From Thamnaconus septentrionalis (taxonomy: Eukaryota; Chordata; Actinopteri; Tetraodontiformes; Monacanthidae), in the NCBI GenBank assembly GCA_009823395.1, contig CM020507.1, forward strand, positions 336,001 to 400,000: 64,000 bases of DNA, written 5' to 3'. Position 1 is the stretch's first letter; every line of letters begins with the position of its first letter. Shown here piece after piece: positions 23,258 through 34,087 of the stretch. Made by a program: the position numbers and the translations under genes. The notes beneath the pieces are model-generated. The model was not told the origin of the DNA and made no database searches. It worked only from the letters and a program-made list of their open reading frames with translations.

Positions 23258-24728
23258 TTACATTGTGAACAGAAGATGTCCACTGAAGGTTGTATGGTGG
23301 TTTTCATTGTCAAACACTCTTGAGTTTTGCCACAGTTTCAGATACACAACATCTCCAACCTCAAGAAGGAGTCTGGCACCATTACTTGAGCTCACAGAAT
23401 GTGATGCCTGATACTCGCGAAGGCAATCAAAAATATGGTCTCCATTTTTCACCAACACAGCACCTGAGGGATGAGCAGCATGTCCATGTCCATAGATATG
23501 GAAGTCAAACTGGTAGACTCCTCTCACTGGTGCAATAAAGAAGCCTGCAATGGCAGAAGAGAATAGTCAGATGAATCAGTGGTGAGGTGGAAGTCTTTCC
23601 ACTGTAACCAGTCAATCAAAGTAGGAACCTGTGTTTGGGTTGTAGGCATTTCCGATGTTTGTGACCACATGTCTGAAGACCATCGGAGTGAGAGTATTAA
23701 ACGGGCCGAGGTATCCAGAGCCTGACGCCAGTAGAGAGGCTGAGAAAGCCACCTGTTTGACTGAGACACACAGTTCTATTGAGAAAAGATAAACCATGCA
23801 AGCATTTCTACATTTCTACCTTCATTTTTCTTCTTACGTTCTTTGTCTGTCTTCAGTTCTTCTACGTGGATTTCTGTAACGTTTGTCCTGGCTTTCAGTG
23901 AGCTCAGCTCCGCTGTTTGAGCTGAAGATATGTAGAAAATATATACAGTGTTTCATAACTTAAGTTCTCAATAAATGCTTCAAACATGAAATCAACCTTC
24001 AGTGCAAGGACAAGGACAATAAAGTCAAAAGACTATCCAGAAAGCACAAGGTTAGTTCTTCCAAGAATTAGAGGGAGAAAATGTTGAGGGCTAAAGGTGG
24101 AACCACATCTGAACACATTACTAAGCACATCACAATATCACATATCATATTGTTGTTGTCCCCTCTGGACTGTGGCAATTCCATCTGCTGATTATTTTAT
24201 CTTTTGACAATTGCAGTATTTGTATTTTGTCTCTTACACTGTAATAAAATACCTTGCAGCTGTTGCTTCAGTTTGTCCACTTCAGTCTTTTGCTTTTCCA
24301 CTTCAAACTTTTGCTTTTCAAATTCAATCTTTTGCTTTTCCGCTTCAGTCTTTTGTGACTCCAGCTTGGCCGTTTGTACTAAAAAACAAATAAGATAGAT
24401 TTTCCAGAATGAAAGGAAGCCAATGACTTCCTGTTTTTCTGACCATCTGTACTGTTGTTCATCATTCTGTTTCCCTACCTTGGTTTTCTTTCTGGAGTTG
24501 CCTGATCTCCACCCTCTGCTCAGCCAACATGGCACTCATTTCTCTCAGCACAGTGTTGACATCCTCTTTACATGTCTGTTGTTGGTTGGGGGTTTCTTGT
24601 GGTCCTCTGGTGTGATCAGTAAGTTCCTTCCCAAGTGGTGAGATGTCATTGTTGAGCTCTGGTTGAAGCTCTCCTGAGCAGAGAGAGGAGATGAGCTGCA
24701 AAACCAGAAAACACAATGTAGTCTTCAT
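23258..24728 (-). CDS. Secreted C1q-domain protein with coiled coil, copy 1 (intact)
   Basis: Five exons in transcription order: 24728-24479, 24378-24253, 23921-23838, 23775-23629, 23544-23258. Phases close at 894 nt, 297 aa. The start MKTTLCFLVLQLISSLCSG is a signal peptide. Exon 2 encodes five near-perfect heptads of the type EKQKxEV, a charged coiled coil in place of a collagen stalk. Exons 4-5 encode a C1q domain: [67 protein letters not shown]. Such globular-head C1q proteins are secreted, trimerise, and in fishes form large families often linked to innate immunity; no specific ligand can be named. The upstream ATG at 24752 is in frame, but the one at 24728 gives the better signal peptide. 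TATA box at 24797-24790. Confidence 0.9.
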
Positions 24729-24789
24729 TGTCAAAACGCTGTACGAACACAAGTGGGACAGTTTGATTGGATCTTGTTTTCACTCCACT

Positions 24790-24797
24790 CTTTTATA
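24790..24797 (-). promoter_or_regulatory. TATA box of C1q-like copy 1
   Basis: TATAAAAG on the minus strand, about 62 bp upstream of the MKTT start codon. The identical context occurs at 33797-33790 for copy 3, so both 5' ends keep a core promoter. Confidence 0.6.
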
Positions 24798-25096
24798 GGG
24801 AGGAAGGCAATCAATCATTTTCCAGACAGGTGTGCACGAGAGTCGTGCAGGAGATCTACTTGATAACATGTGCCAATCAGTATGTGTGAAGTGCATTTTA
24901 TTACTGCTTCTTCTGAAGTACCCAGCACATGTTCAGAACACACCAAGCAAAGTCCACTGGCTGCCAGTCACGTGTGGGACTCTGATGAACTGAACTGGAG
25001 ACTCTTTGTTGTTGTTTATCTGTTTGTACAGTGGAAGGGAGCAGTGCCACCAAGTAGTTCAACAAGATCACTGACTGTGGAGATCCAAGATGGGGC

Positions 25097-25814
25097 ATTG
25101 CACTGAGGACCAAACAAAGGCAGGGGCGGGGCTTGAACCTGCATTGCAGCTAAGAAAATCATCAATCCAGCATTTTAGCCACTACTCCACTGACTGCCAC
25201 GTTGAAAATGCAACGCAGCAGCAGTGAAGAAGAAGAGTCCAGGACTACGTCATTAGTCACAGTGGGCAGCAGCGGCCTGGATGAACTTTTCTAAGGTTAT
25301 TCACAACCTAGCATCGCCTGTTTGACCTTCTGAACCAAAGGAAACTCTTTAGCATCGCACCAACCCCAAATCCCTGTACAACACACTGTCTGTCTTGCCA
25401 AAGTTCACTTTGAAACTTTGCACTGCTGGCAGCAGGCGAGCCACGCCCAGAAGTTGCCGGGAATCACTGAGAGACCGGCCCACTTCATGCGCGGTGTGGA
25501 ATGAAAAAACAAAACAAAACAACAGCTGTAAATGATCCCGTCATGTTTTTTCCGGTTACTTTTATTTTGGTGCCGGATGTTGATGTCCCGCTAGGCGGAA
25601 ACAGTATAGAGCGGCACCGCTCAAACACAGTAGAGTCGAGGCAGCGCGAGTGAGAGAGACCGCGAAGAAGAACGGACGGCGCAGAGCAAAGTTTGAAGAC
25701 TGCTGCTGGTCGGGGGCGCACGCGGTACAAATGTTACCTTCCTACCTTTGTTCCCCAGCCACTTTTCTTTGTTGTCAACGAGTGAAGTTAACTTTCTTTG
25801 ATATGACGATGTGC
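25097..25814. other. Intergenic, no gene recognised
   Basis: Begins where similarity between the copy 1 and copy 3 upstream regions ends. No coding similarity or clear repeat identified. Confidence 0.5.
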
Positions 25815-26612
25815 ACTCGCCTTTGCTACGACGCTGAAGTTGGCAGCACATTCGCCGCAGTGCTGTTTAAGTTTCGATTCCACCTTTAAAAAAAATAGTT
25901 CCGCGATTTGACCACTAGATGGCAGTGCTTATTCCAACACCGTTCAATATAAAAAAATAAATAAATCATTATGTCTATGTTGACGAGGATTTCTGACTAA
26001 ATTACTATCACCATTGGAAAGCCTGGGAGCTCTACTTTCACAATCAGTTGTAACATCTCACGGGAAATCATTTTTGGCCTTTTTGGGGGGGTGGGGGGTG
26101 GGGGGCTTCAAAGAAGGCAACTTTGTCATTCACATTATTGTGTTTCTCATCTTTGTTAATGATTATTTCAAAAATGATACAGTAACAATTGACAAGTGAG
26201 GTATCGTTGGAAAGCCTGGGAGCTCTATTATCACAATCAGCTGAAAGATTTCACGGAAATCATTTTTGGCCTTTTGGGGGGACTACTGTGATGTCAATGG
26301 CAAAGTTGTCAACTTTGGAGTCCCCCCAAAAGGCCAAAATGATTTCCCTTGAAATATGTCACCTCATTGTGATAGTAGAGCTCCCGGGCTTTACAATGGT
26401 ACCTCACATGTCCATTTCTACTGTATAATTTTAGAAGAAAATCCACCTCAGCATAGACATAATGATTCGATGAATTTTATATGTTGAAAAGTGTTGAGAT
26501 GAGCACCGCCATCTAGCGGTCAAATTGTGGAATTTTATTTTTATGGTGGAATCGAAACCTAAGAATGTGGTGCCAACTTCAGCGTCGTCCTGAGCTACGT
26601 CAACGTTGATTT
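25815..26612. mobile_element. Nested foldback (palindromic) element
   Basis: The outer arms at about 25822-25993 and 26437-26603 are inverted copies: both carry GACGCTGAAGTTGGCA, GTTTCGATTCCACC, TTTGACC.CTAGATGGC.GTGC and CATTATGTCTATG when read inwards. Inside, a unit GAAAGCCTGGGAGCTCTA ... ATCATTTTTGGCC is present twice in direct orientation (about 26017 and 26211) and once inverted (about 26300-26395). No open frame of note. Class uncertain. Confidence 0.8.
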
Positions 26613-27072
26613 GCGCTGCCGGGGCAGCTTCAGTTTGTTTATTTCAAGAGTTTTAATCGATTATAGTCGATTTTGTAAATGAAATGGCATGGTTTGAGTT
26701 TTAATAATTGTTTTTTTATTGATACATTTTATATAAACTTTACACTATTTTTAGTTTCGATTAAAATGAGCTATTTGTCACTGTTAATGTATGTTAAATA
26801 TGAATGTTATTGTCTTTTAAGAAGTACTCATTGAAAGCGTTTATTTTTGGGGTGTAGTTTTCACGGTGTTGAATGGTGCTTCATTTGAACCGTTTCACAA
26901 AGGCACCTTTTGACATCAGTTTGAAGCGTGGACCTACTGATTGGCCAGCGGTAGTTACAACAGCATTTTCTGTTGTTTTGGACAATAATCATATGGTAAA
27001 CATTAACCTGAACCCTTCACGAAATAACGGGAAACTATCTCGTTATTTCGTTGAGTGTGTCGTTGTCACGCT

Positions 27073-27271
27073 GGCAGGTGCTTATTGATGGTCCTCTTGT
27101 GTGCAGGTGTGCAGGTGACGACATCACCCATTCCCCCGCGGCTGTGACTCCTGCTGCCAGCGGGGGGCGCCAGCCTGCTGCTGGATGAGTTGTTGCTGCT
27201 CCAGGCTCACGATAGGCTCCTCCCACCCCATGGCCAGAGCTCCCCACGGTAACAACAGCCGCTTCCTGTAC
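27073..27271 (+). pseudogene. Duplicated fragment of rad9b exon 10 with its splice sites
   Basis: Strongly similar to 22374-22610: intron end GGTCCTCTTGTGTGCAGG, exon core GCCAGCGGGGGGCGCC, exon end TAGGCTCCTCCCACCCCATG and the CACGGTAACA donor context are all kept, with an internal deletion of about 40 bp and substitutions. It lies 4.2 kb downstream of rad9b and beyond C1q copy 1, with no neighbouring rad9b exons, so it cannot encode a clamp protein. Confidence 0.85.
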
Positions 27272-28287
27272 AGCATATGTGTCAACCTGAGGCCCGTGGC
27301 CCAAAAACCAAGTTAATTATCTTTGGCCCGCATGATGATATTTCATTATTAGTATTACAGTTGGCCCACTGGTATATTGCACGTACCACCGTACTACAAG
27401 TACCACAGTGCACTGTGAGTCTGGGGGCGTAATCTGGCTTCGTGAAAACACTCCAATATTTCCTCAGTTTGGCCGTGCGTTTTACACAAAGCCGGCGTTT
27501 TCACTGAAACCACACAGAGCGAAACTGCATATTGGATAAGTTTGAAAATGCCGACGTCACAGCTCTAAACCTCGCCCCTCCTCTTACAACCTGAGCAGCC
27601 GTGAGGTGCAGACGACCAACAGCAGCAGCGTTGGACAGCGGCCTTGTTACTGCTACAGTCTTCTACTTTTTATTGATTTTCTCTTGGCTCGGCAGACTGG
27701 CCGACCGTCTTTTCACGAGCGACCTTTCTGTTCTCTGTGGTGCTCATGTTGTTAATGAGCTGCTGCTTCTTTAAACCCAGCGTGCTTCAGGTCTTCTTCT
27801 GCATTCATGGAGTAAACTAGTGGCGCCACACCAGGTCTGGCATTGGTACTACATCGTCACTATCATCTTAGAGAGAGTAGAGATCAGTCGGCTGTGTAGG
27901 TGGCGCCGTTGATCGTATTGGTTTGATTATTATATAATCAGAATGTCAGGACGTGTTTGAAATTTCCTGACCCTTGGACCTTGTTTAGTGTGTCAAATGT
28001 GTACTGGGGTTGTAAAAAAAAACCTGTTGATTTTAACGAATGTTCAAACAAGTTGCAGAGATGGAGCCATAAGAAATGCATGCAACTGATTTTATTCATT
28101 TTCAACATTTCTAGAAGCAGTGATTGGTGAGGATGACAAAGCAGCAAACTGACCTCAATGCAGCTTTAGTGCAGCTTCATTCTTGCACTTTTCTCTCTTG
28201 CTATTGAAAGGACAGATTTGATTTCTCTTTGAAGAAATAACTTTTTTGCTGTTGTTGGGGCCATTTCTTTTTGCTTGATGTATATTA

Positions 28288-28996
28288 AGGGCGTATTCAC
28301 ACCTGCCCTGTTTGGTTCGGACGAAACCAAAAAAGTCCCTTGTGCGGAACCTTTGGGCTGGTGTGAATACAAACCAGCGAACTCTGGTGCGGAGCAAACA
28401 GCCGGTCCGAGACCTCGCCGGAGAGGTGGTCTCGGTTCGCTTCCAAACGAACCATGGTGCGGTTCGGTTGATGCGTGAAAGCGACCGCACTGTGGTTCGA
28501 ATCAGTTCTGAAATCACACACCTTTATACACGGCACAGGCTTCCGTAGCCACAACCATTATTGGAAATGATGTTTTAATTAGCATAGTCGAACGTTTCCG
28601 TCAGGCTAACATGAGCTGTGGTTCAACGTGGAGCAATGAGGAGACCGTTCTTGCAAAAACGTCTTCGTTGTCGCAAAATGGTAAACATCTTGTCGTTAGG
28701 GTTAGGGTTAGGGTCGACGTTGCATCAAAAGCCTGTGATGCTCCAAATTACCTGCAAACGCTTGTGTTTGTGTGGAAAAAAAAACAATCATCATGAACCG
28801 TGTTACCCCGCCCCGGACCGCTTTGTCCAATGATTGAACGATCTTTGCACACATGTGGGTTTGTTGTCAAATCCTGGGACTCTTGCGAAAATTGCAATGT
28901 GAAAAAGGAACCGCACCAAACCAAAAAAGATACATTGTATTTTGGTCCGGACCAAAGAAAGCGAACTAAGGACTTTCCTGGTGTGAATACGCCCTA
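28288..28996. mobile_element. TIR element with GGGCGTATTCACACC ends
   Basis: Starts AAGGGCGTATTCACACCTG and ends GGTGTGAATACGCCCTAAG, with further inverted similarity inwards (GGTTCGGACGAAACC / GGTCCGGACC). The left flank reads TTAA, pointing to a TTAA-targeting class (piggyBac or Kolobok type), but the right flank is CTAA. It contains a (TTAGGG)3 run near 28695-28715. Non-autonomous. Confidence 0.7.
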
Positions 28997-29648
28997 AGAG
29001 AGTCCTATGTTTGGTGAATATTATTTGTTTTGAGTGCTATTTCGTTATTTTCCCACAAGGTGGTGTATTTTCTTTGTTTCTCTTGCGTGGCAATTTAAGG
29101 AGGGCAGCTGCCAGTTAGCAACAGGTGCATCTGTGGAAGCCAAACAATTCTTGAACCATAAATGCCCTCTCAGGTCAAGAGAGACGTGGTTTTGTTGGGT
29201 TTATTACTTTGAAGAGCTGAAAGAGATTATATGGTTGTTTTTTTTAAACAAATAAACGCGTTCAACAATGTCATATCCAGAAGGCAACTTTACGTTTTCT
29301 TTGCATTGTTTATTTCATGGCTTGATATGACCACGCACTATGATACAAACAGTTTGCCACAAATGCCCCTCAAATGAACCAAGTGGTCATTACAGCTCTT
29401 GTTTGCCTTGAAAATGTTCACACTTGAAATTATTGATAGAGCCGTCAGAAAATATTGCAACTGATTTTATTTGTTTATTTATTTAGTTAGCTTAATGATT
29501 CATATTTAGGCAATGCCATATAGCAACGTTGTATAGGCTGTGATAGGTCCGGATTCAGTATGTGCAATAATTTCAACAAACCAGTCTGGCCCTCCTCATG
29601 TATCTTTTTTGTTGTTGTTGTTGGTTTGTTTTTTTTAAATTTGGCCCA

Positions 29649-29765
29649 CTCGACTTGTCCAGGGTGTCACCCTGCCTTCGCCCTATGACAGCTGGCAGAG
29701 GCTCCAGCAGACCCCTGTGACCCTGAGCTCGGGAAGAAGCAGGCATGGAAAATGAATGAATGAAT
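29649..29765 (+). mobile_element. L2-like LINE 3' tail fragment
   Basis: Same tail as at 13322-13455 (CGACTTGTCCAGGGTGTCAC ... GAATGAATGAAT). Confidence 0.7.
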
Positions 29766-29854
29766 TTGGCCCGCTGTGTATTTGAGTTTGACTCCCTGGT
29801 CTAAGAAAATGAAACCTCACAGGGATGATGCAATGCAAGGCTGCATTTCCCTCT

Positions 29855-31181
29855 TTACATTGTGAACAGAAGATGTCCACTGAAGGTTGTATGGTGGTTT
29901 TCATTGTCAAACACTCTTGAGTTTACCCATAGTTTCAGATACACAACATCTCCAACCTCAAGAAGGAGTTTGACACCATTACTTGCTTTCACATCATAGG
30001 ATGGCTGATGCTGGTAGGCAATAAAAACATGGTCTCCATTTTTCACCAACACAGCACCTGAGGCATAAGAAGCATGTCCCTGTCCGAAGATATGGAAGTC
30101 AAACTGGTAGACTCCTCTCACTGGTGCAATAAAGAAGCCTGCAATGGCAGAAGAGAACAGTCAGATGAATCAGTGGTCAGGTGGAAGTCTTTCCACTGTA
30201 ACCAGTCAATCAAAGTAGGAACCTGTGTTTGGGTTGTAGGCATTTCCGATGTTTGTGACCACATGTCTGAAGACCAACGGAGTGTGAGTATTAAACGGGC
30301 CGACAGTTCCAGAGCCTGACGCCAGTAGAGAGGCTGAGAAAGCCACCTGTTTGACTGAGACACACAGTTCTATTGAGAAAAGATAAACCATGCAAGCATT
30401 TCTACATTTCTACCTTCATTTTTCTTCTTACGTTCTTTGTCTGTCTTCAGTTCTTCTACGTGGATTTCTGTAACGTTTGTCCTGGCTTTCAGTGAGCTCA
30501 GCTCCGCTGTTTGAGCTGAAGATATGTAGAAAATATATGCAGTGTTTGGTAACTTAAGTTCTCAATAAATGCTTCAAACATAAAATCAACCTTGAGTGCA
30601 AGGACAAGGACAATAAAGTCAAAAGACTATCCAGAAAGCACAAGGTTAGTTCTTCCAAGAATTAGAGGGAGAAAATGTTGAGGGCTAAAGGTGGAACCAC
30701 ATCTGAACACATTACTAAGCACATCACAATGTCACATATCATATTGTTGTTGTCCCCTCTGGCCTGTGGCAATTCCATCTGCTGATTATTTTATCTTTTG
30801 ACAATTGCAGTACTTGTATTTTGTCTCTACACGGTAATAAAATACCTTGCAGCTGTTGCTTCAGTTTGTCCACTTCAGTCTTTTGCTTTTCCACTTCAGT
30901 CTTTTGCTTTTCCACTTCAAACTTTTGCTTTTCCACTTCAGTCTTTTGTGACTCCAGCTTGGCCGTTTGTCCTAAAAAACAAATAACATAGATTTTCCAG
31001 AATGAAAGGAAGCCAATGACTTACTGTTTTTCTGACCATCTGTACTGTTGTTCATCATTCTGTTTCCCTACCTTGGTTTTCTTTCTGGAGTTGCCTGATC
31101 TCCACCCTCTGCTCAGCCAACATGGCACTCATTTCTCTCAGCACAGTGTTGACATCCTCTTTACATGTCTGTTGTTGGTTG
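29855..31181 (-). pseudogene. C1q-domain protein, copy 2, 5'-truncated
   Basis: Exons homologous to copy 1: partial exon 1 31181-31072, exon 2 30971-30846, exon 3 30515-30432, exon 4 30369-30223, exon 5 30138-29855. Exon 1 breaks off at 31181 in the QQQTCKED region, so the signal peptide, start codon and promoter are missing; beyond it lies unrelated DNA. All other exons are open, keep their splice sites and carry a complete C1q domain that differs from copy 1 around [18 protein letters not shown]. Either a pseudogene or the 3' half of a longer gene that starts in copy 3. Confidence 0.8.
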
Positions 31182-33016
31182 CTACACTTTTGCGATATAC
31201 CTCTAAACTGAAACGTCTTAAAAACCACCTCATGAGAGCGTAAACCCCGTTTTTTTTCTAACCTTTTTGTTTCCATTACCAATTTTTTATTGCGATCTTT
31301 AGATTTTGCCCAATTCTTGGTGTAATGGAAATGCAGCTTCAGTGCATGGGCAAGGACAATTAAAGCTGCAAGCAGCGTTTGCGGGACTGAGCCGCCATGG
31401 CCGACGCCGACCCCCGATGATCCCCGACCTCTGCCGACGCCTGCAATTGACCCGCGTCCACTGCTGACGCCCGGCGACATCTGCTGACTCTGGAAGAAGT
31501 CTAATTAATCATAAGCCTGCGTATGCAAATGATGCAGATTTTTTACTTCCAGTTTTTTTTTATTTGAAGTGGCTGTCAAATGTAAAATATAGGCCTTGAT
31601 GAGACAAACACATGGATTTTTGACTGACGTCTGTATCACTTTTCTAAAGGAAACTGCAGCCATTTATGTGTGTGTTGAAAAAGAGGGAGAGAAAGAGAAA
31701 GGTGTTAGGGCTCCCAACTAGCAAGAGCAGAGTTAGCTCCGCTTTTGCAACCTTGGAAACAAATGCTAGGTACTCGGCCATTTCTGCGTCTTCATGAAAG
31801 ATATTGGTATCATCTTTTAGCTAAGGGCTTCAGCAATCTAACAGTATATAGTTTTCCAGGGTGTGACTAATGGTGTAGGCATGGCCAGTGAAAAAACGGA
31901 CAGTAAATCTTTTCATTTGGGCGATTTTACAACTTCAAATATCTCACTTCCTGTTTGTCACATCTAAAAAATTAGAGCGTACGCGACGTAGAGCTTGATG
32001 AGACAAACGCGTGGGTTTTTGCTGCATGAATCTTCAATGTCCCTAGAGGGCGCTACGTGCATTTTTAGTTTTCTGGTGTGTTTTGGGGGGATTTTGGTCA
32101 ATTTTGACATACATTGACTTTAAAGGTCTATAAAATGAAAACGGTGCAACGCTTCCGGACCATTCCTTTTACGCTGACCTAATGACAGTCTAGTCTGTGT
32201 AATACAAAAGGTTTCAAACTTGCACCATTCACCGTTGTTGAGTTCTGTGACTCTGGATGATTTCAAACAAGTGAAAATAGATCACTTCCGGTTTGTCAGG
32301 TGTCAAAGATCAGAGGGTCAAAATGCAGGTCTCTATCCAAGGAATGCATGGGTTTTTGTCCTATGTCGTTTCGACCTTCCTAGAGGGCGCTAGAGGCTTT
32401 TTAATTTTTGGTCAATTTTGAAAGTGCATCGACTTTGGAGGGCCGTTACACGACAACGTTTGGAGTAATCAAAACAAAACAAATAACTTTTTGTAATGAA
32501 GGTCCAGTCTATGTCATACTGAATTTTCAAGCCCGTCGAACTTGTGCTTTCTGAGCCTTGTGTTTTGACTTTGTTTCAAACCAGTGAAAATAGCTCACTT
32601 CCGATTTTTCTGGGGTCAAAGGTCATAATATCAGCAAATAGGTCTGGATTGCCCTAACGTGTCGGTCTTGGTCCCATGTCTCTACGACCTTCCTAGGAGG
32701 AAATAATTTTTTGCGAGTGGAAAGAAATTTTAAAAAAAGTGGAAATAACACACTTTCTGTTTGTCAGGCGAAAAAAGTTAGAGCGTACGAAATGTCGGGC
32801 TTGAAGAGACGACCTTCCTACTGGAAGCTAGGGCCATTTCTAATTTTTGGACGCCTTTTTTTTTTTTTTTTACCAGTTTCTACCTGCATGCCAGATTTGT
32901 TGACTTTTGGAGTGTGGTAAGGGGGTCAAAATGGGGGAAAAAGCAGCGGGGAATGTGTAAATAATAATATACACGCGATATACACATCAGAGCAGGTCTG
33001 CGCTGGGGCTCAGTCC
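31182..33016. mobile_element. Inserted block with ~340-bp internal repeats
   Basis: Separates copy 2 from copy 3. From about 31380 (GCGGGACTGAGCC) to 33014 (GGCTCAGTCCCG) the ends form a short inverted pair. Inside, a unit beginning AAATAGCTCACTTCC-like and containing CTAGAGGGCGCTA recurs irregularly near 31905, 32273, 32587 and 32742. Sequence left of it (CAGTGCATGGGCAAGGACAAT) and right of it (AATAAAGTCAAAAGAC) joins up as in the copy 1 intron at 24000-24030, suggesting insertion into that intron. Another piece with the same GGGGCTCAGTCCC end lies at about 34246-34292. Superfamily not assigned. Confidence 0.6.
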
Positions 33017-33252
33017 CGAATAAAGTCAAAAGACTATCCAGAAAGCACAAGGTTAGTTCTTCCAAGAATTAGAGGGAGAAAATGTTGAGGGCTAAAGGTG
33101 GAACCACATCTGAACACATTACTAAGCACATCACAATATCACATATCATATTGCTGTTGTCCCCTCTGGCCTGTGGCAATTCCATCTGCTGATTATTTTA
33201 TCTTTTGACAATTGCAGTATTTGTATTTTGTCTCTACACTGTAATAAAATAC

Positions 33253-33728
33253 CTTGCAGCTGTTGCTTCAGTTTGTCCACTTCAGTCTTTTGCTTTTCCA
33301 CTTCAAACTTTTGCTTTTCAAATTCAATCTTTTGCTTTTCCACTTCAGTCTTTTGTGACTCCAGCTTGGCCGTTTGTCCTAAAAAACAAATAAGATAGAT
33401 TTTCCAGAATGAAAGGAAGCCAATGACTTACTGTTTTTCTGACCATCTGTACTGTTGTTCATCATTCTGTTTCCCTACCTTGGTTTTCTTTCTGGAGTTG
33501 CCTGATCTCCACCCTCTGCTCAGCCAACATGGCACTCATTTCTCTCAGCACAGTGTTGACATCCTCTTTACATGTCTGTTGTTGGTTGGGGGTTTGTTGT
33601 GGTCCTCTGGTGTGATCAGTAAGTTCCTTCCCAAGTGGTGAGATGTCATTGTTGAGCTCTGGTTGAAGCTCTCCTGAGCAGAGAGAGGAGATGAGCTGCA
33701 AAACCAGAAAACACAATGTAGTCTTCAT
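33253..33728 (-). pseudogene. C1q-domain protein, copy 3, 3'-truncated
   Basis: Only exon 1 (33728-33479) and exon 2 (33378-33253) are present, nearly identical to copy 1, including the signal peptide and coiled-coil heptads; the C1q-domain exons are absent because similarity ends at the block 31182-33016. TATA box retained at 33797-33790. Splicing from its exon 2 to copy 2 exon 2 would stay in frame. Confidence 0.85.
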
Positions 33729-33789
33729 TGTCAAAACGCTGTACGAACACAAGTGGGACAGTTTGATTGGATCTTGTTTTCACTCCACT

Positions 33790-33797
33790 CTTTTATA
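33790..33797 (-). promoter_or_regulatory. TATA box of C1q-like copy 3
   Basis: Same TATAAAAG and spacing to the start codon as in copy 1. Confidence 0.6.
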
Positions 33798-34087
33798 GGG
33801 AGGAAGGCAATCAATCATTTTCCAGACACGTGTGCACGAGAGTCGTGCAGGAGATCTACTTGATAACATGTGCCAATCAGTATGTGTGAAAAATGGTTCT
33901 TCTGAAGTACCCAGCACATGTTCAGAACACACCAAGCAAAGTCCACTGGCTGCCAGTCACGTGTGGGACTCTGATGAACTGAACTGGAGACTCTTTGTTG
34001 TTGTTTATCTGTTTGTACAGTGGAAGGGAGCAGTGCCACCAAGTAGTTCAACAAGATCACTGACTGTGGTGATCCAAGATTGGGCAT

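Larger units (their letters stand above)
27281..29803. mobile_element. hAT-like composite block
   Basis: Left edge reads GTGTCAACCTGAGGCCCGTG; right edge reads CCCGCTGTGTATTTGAGTTTG, the inverse of the left end of the element at 12961. Inside are a second inverted-repeat element (28288-28996) and an L2-like tail (29649-29765). Probably an old hAT copy inflated by later insertions; no transposase frame is visible. Confidence 0.5.

Noticed and set aside
28480..28500. tRNA-like TGGTTCGAATC box
   Set aside because: It lies inside a TIR element and there is no matching A box or cloverleaf around it.
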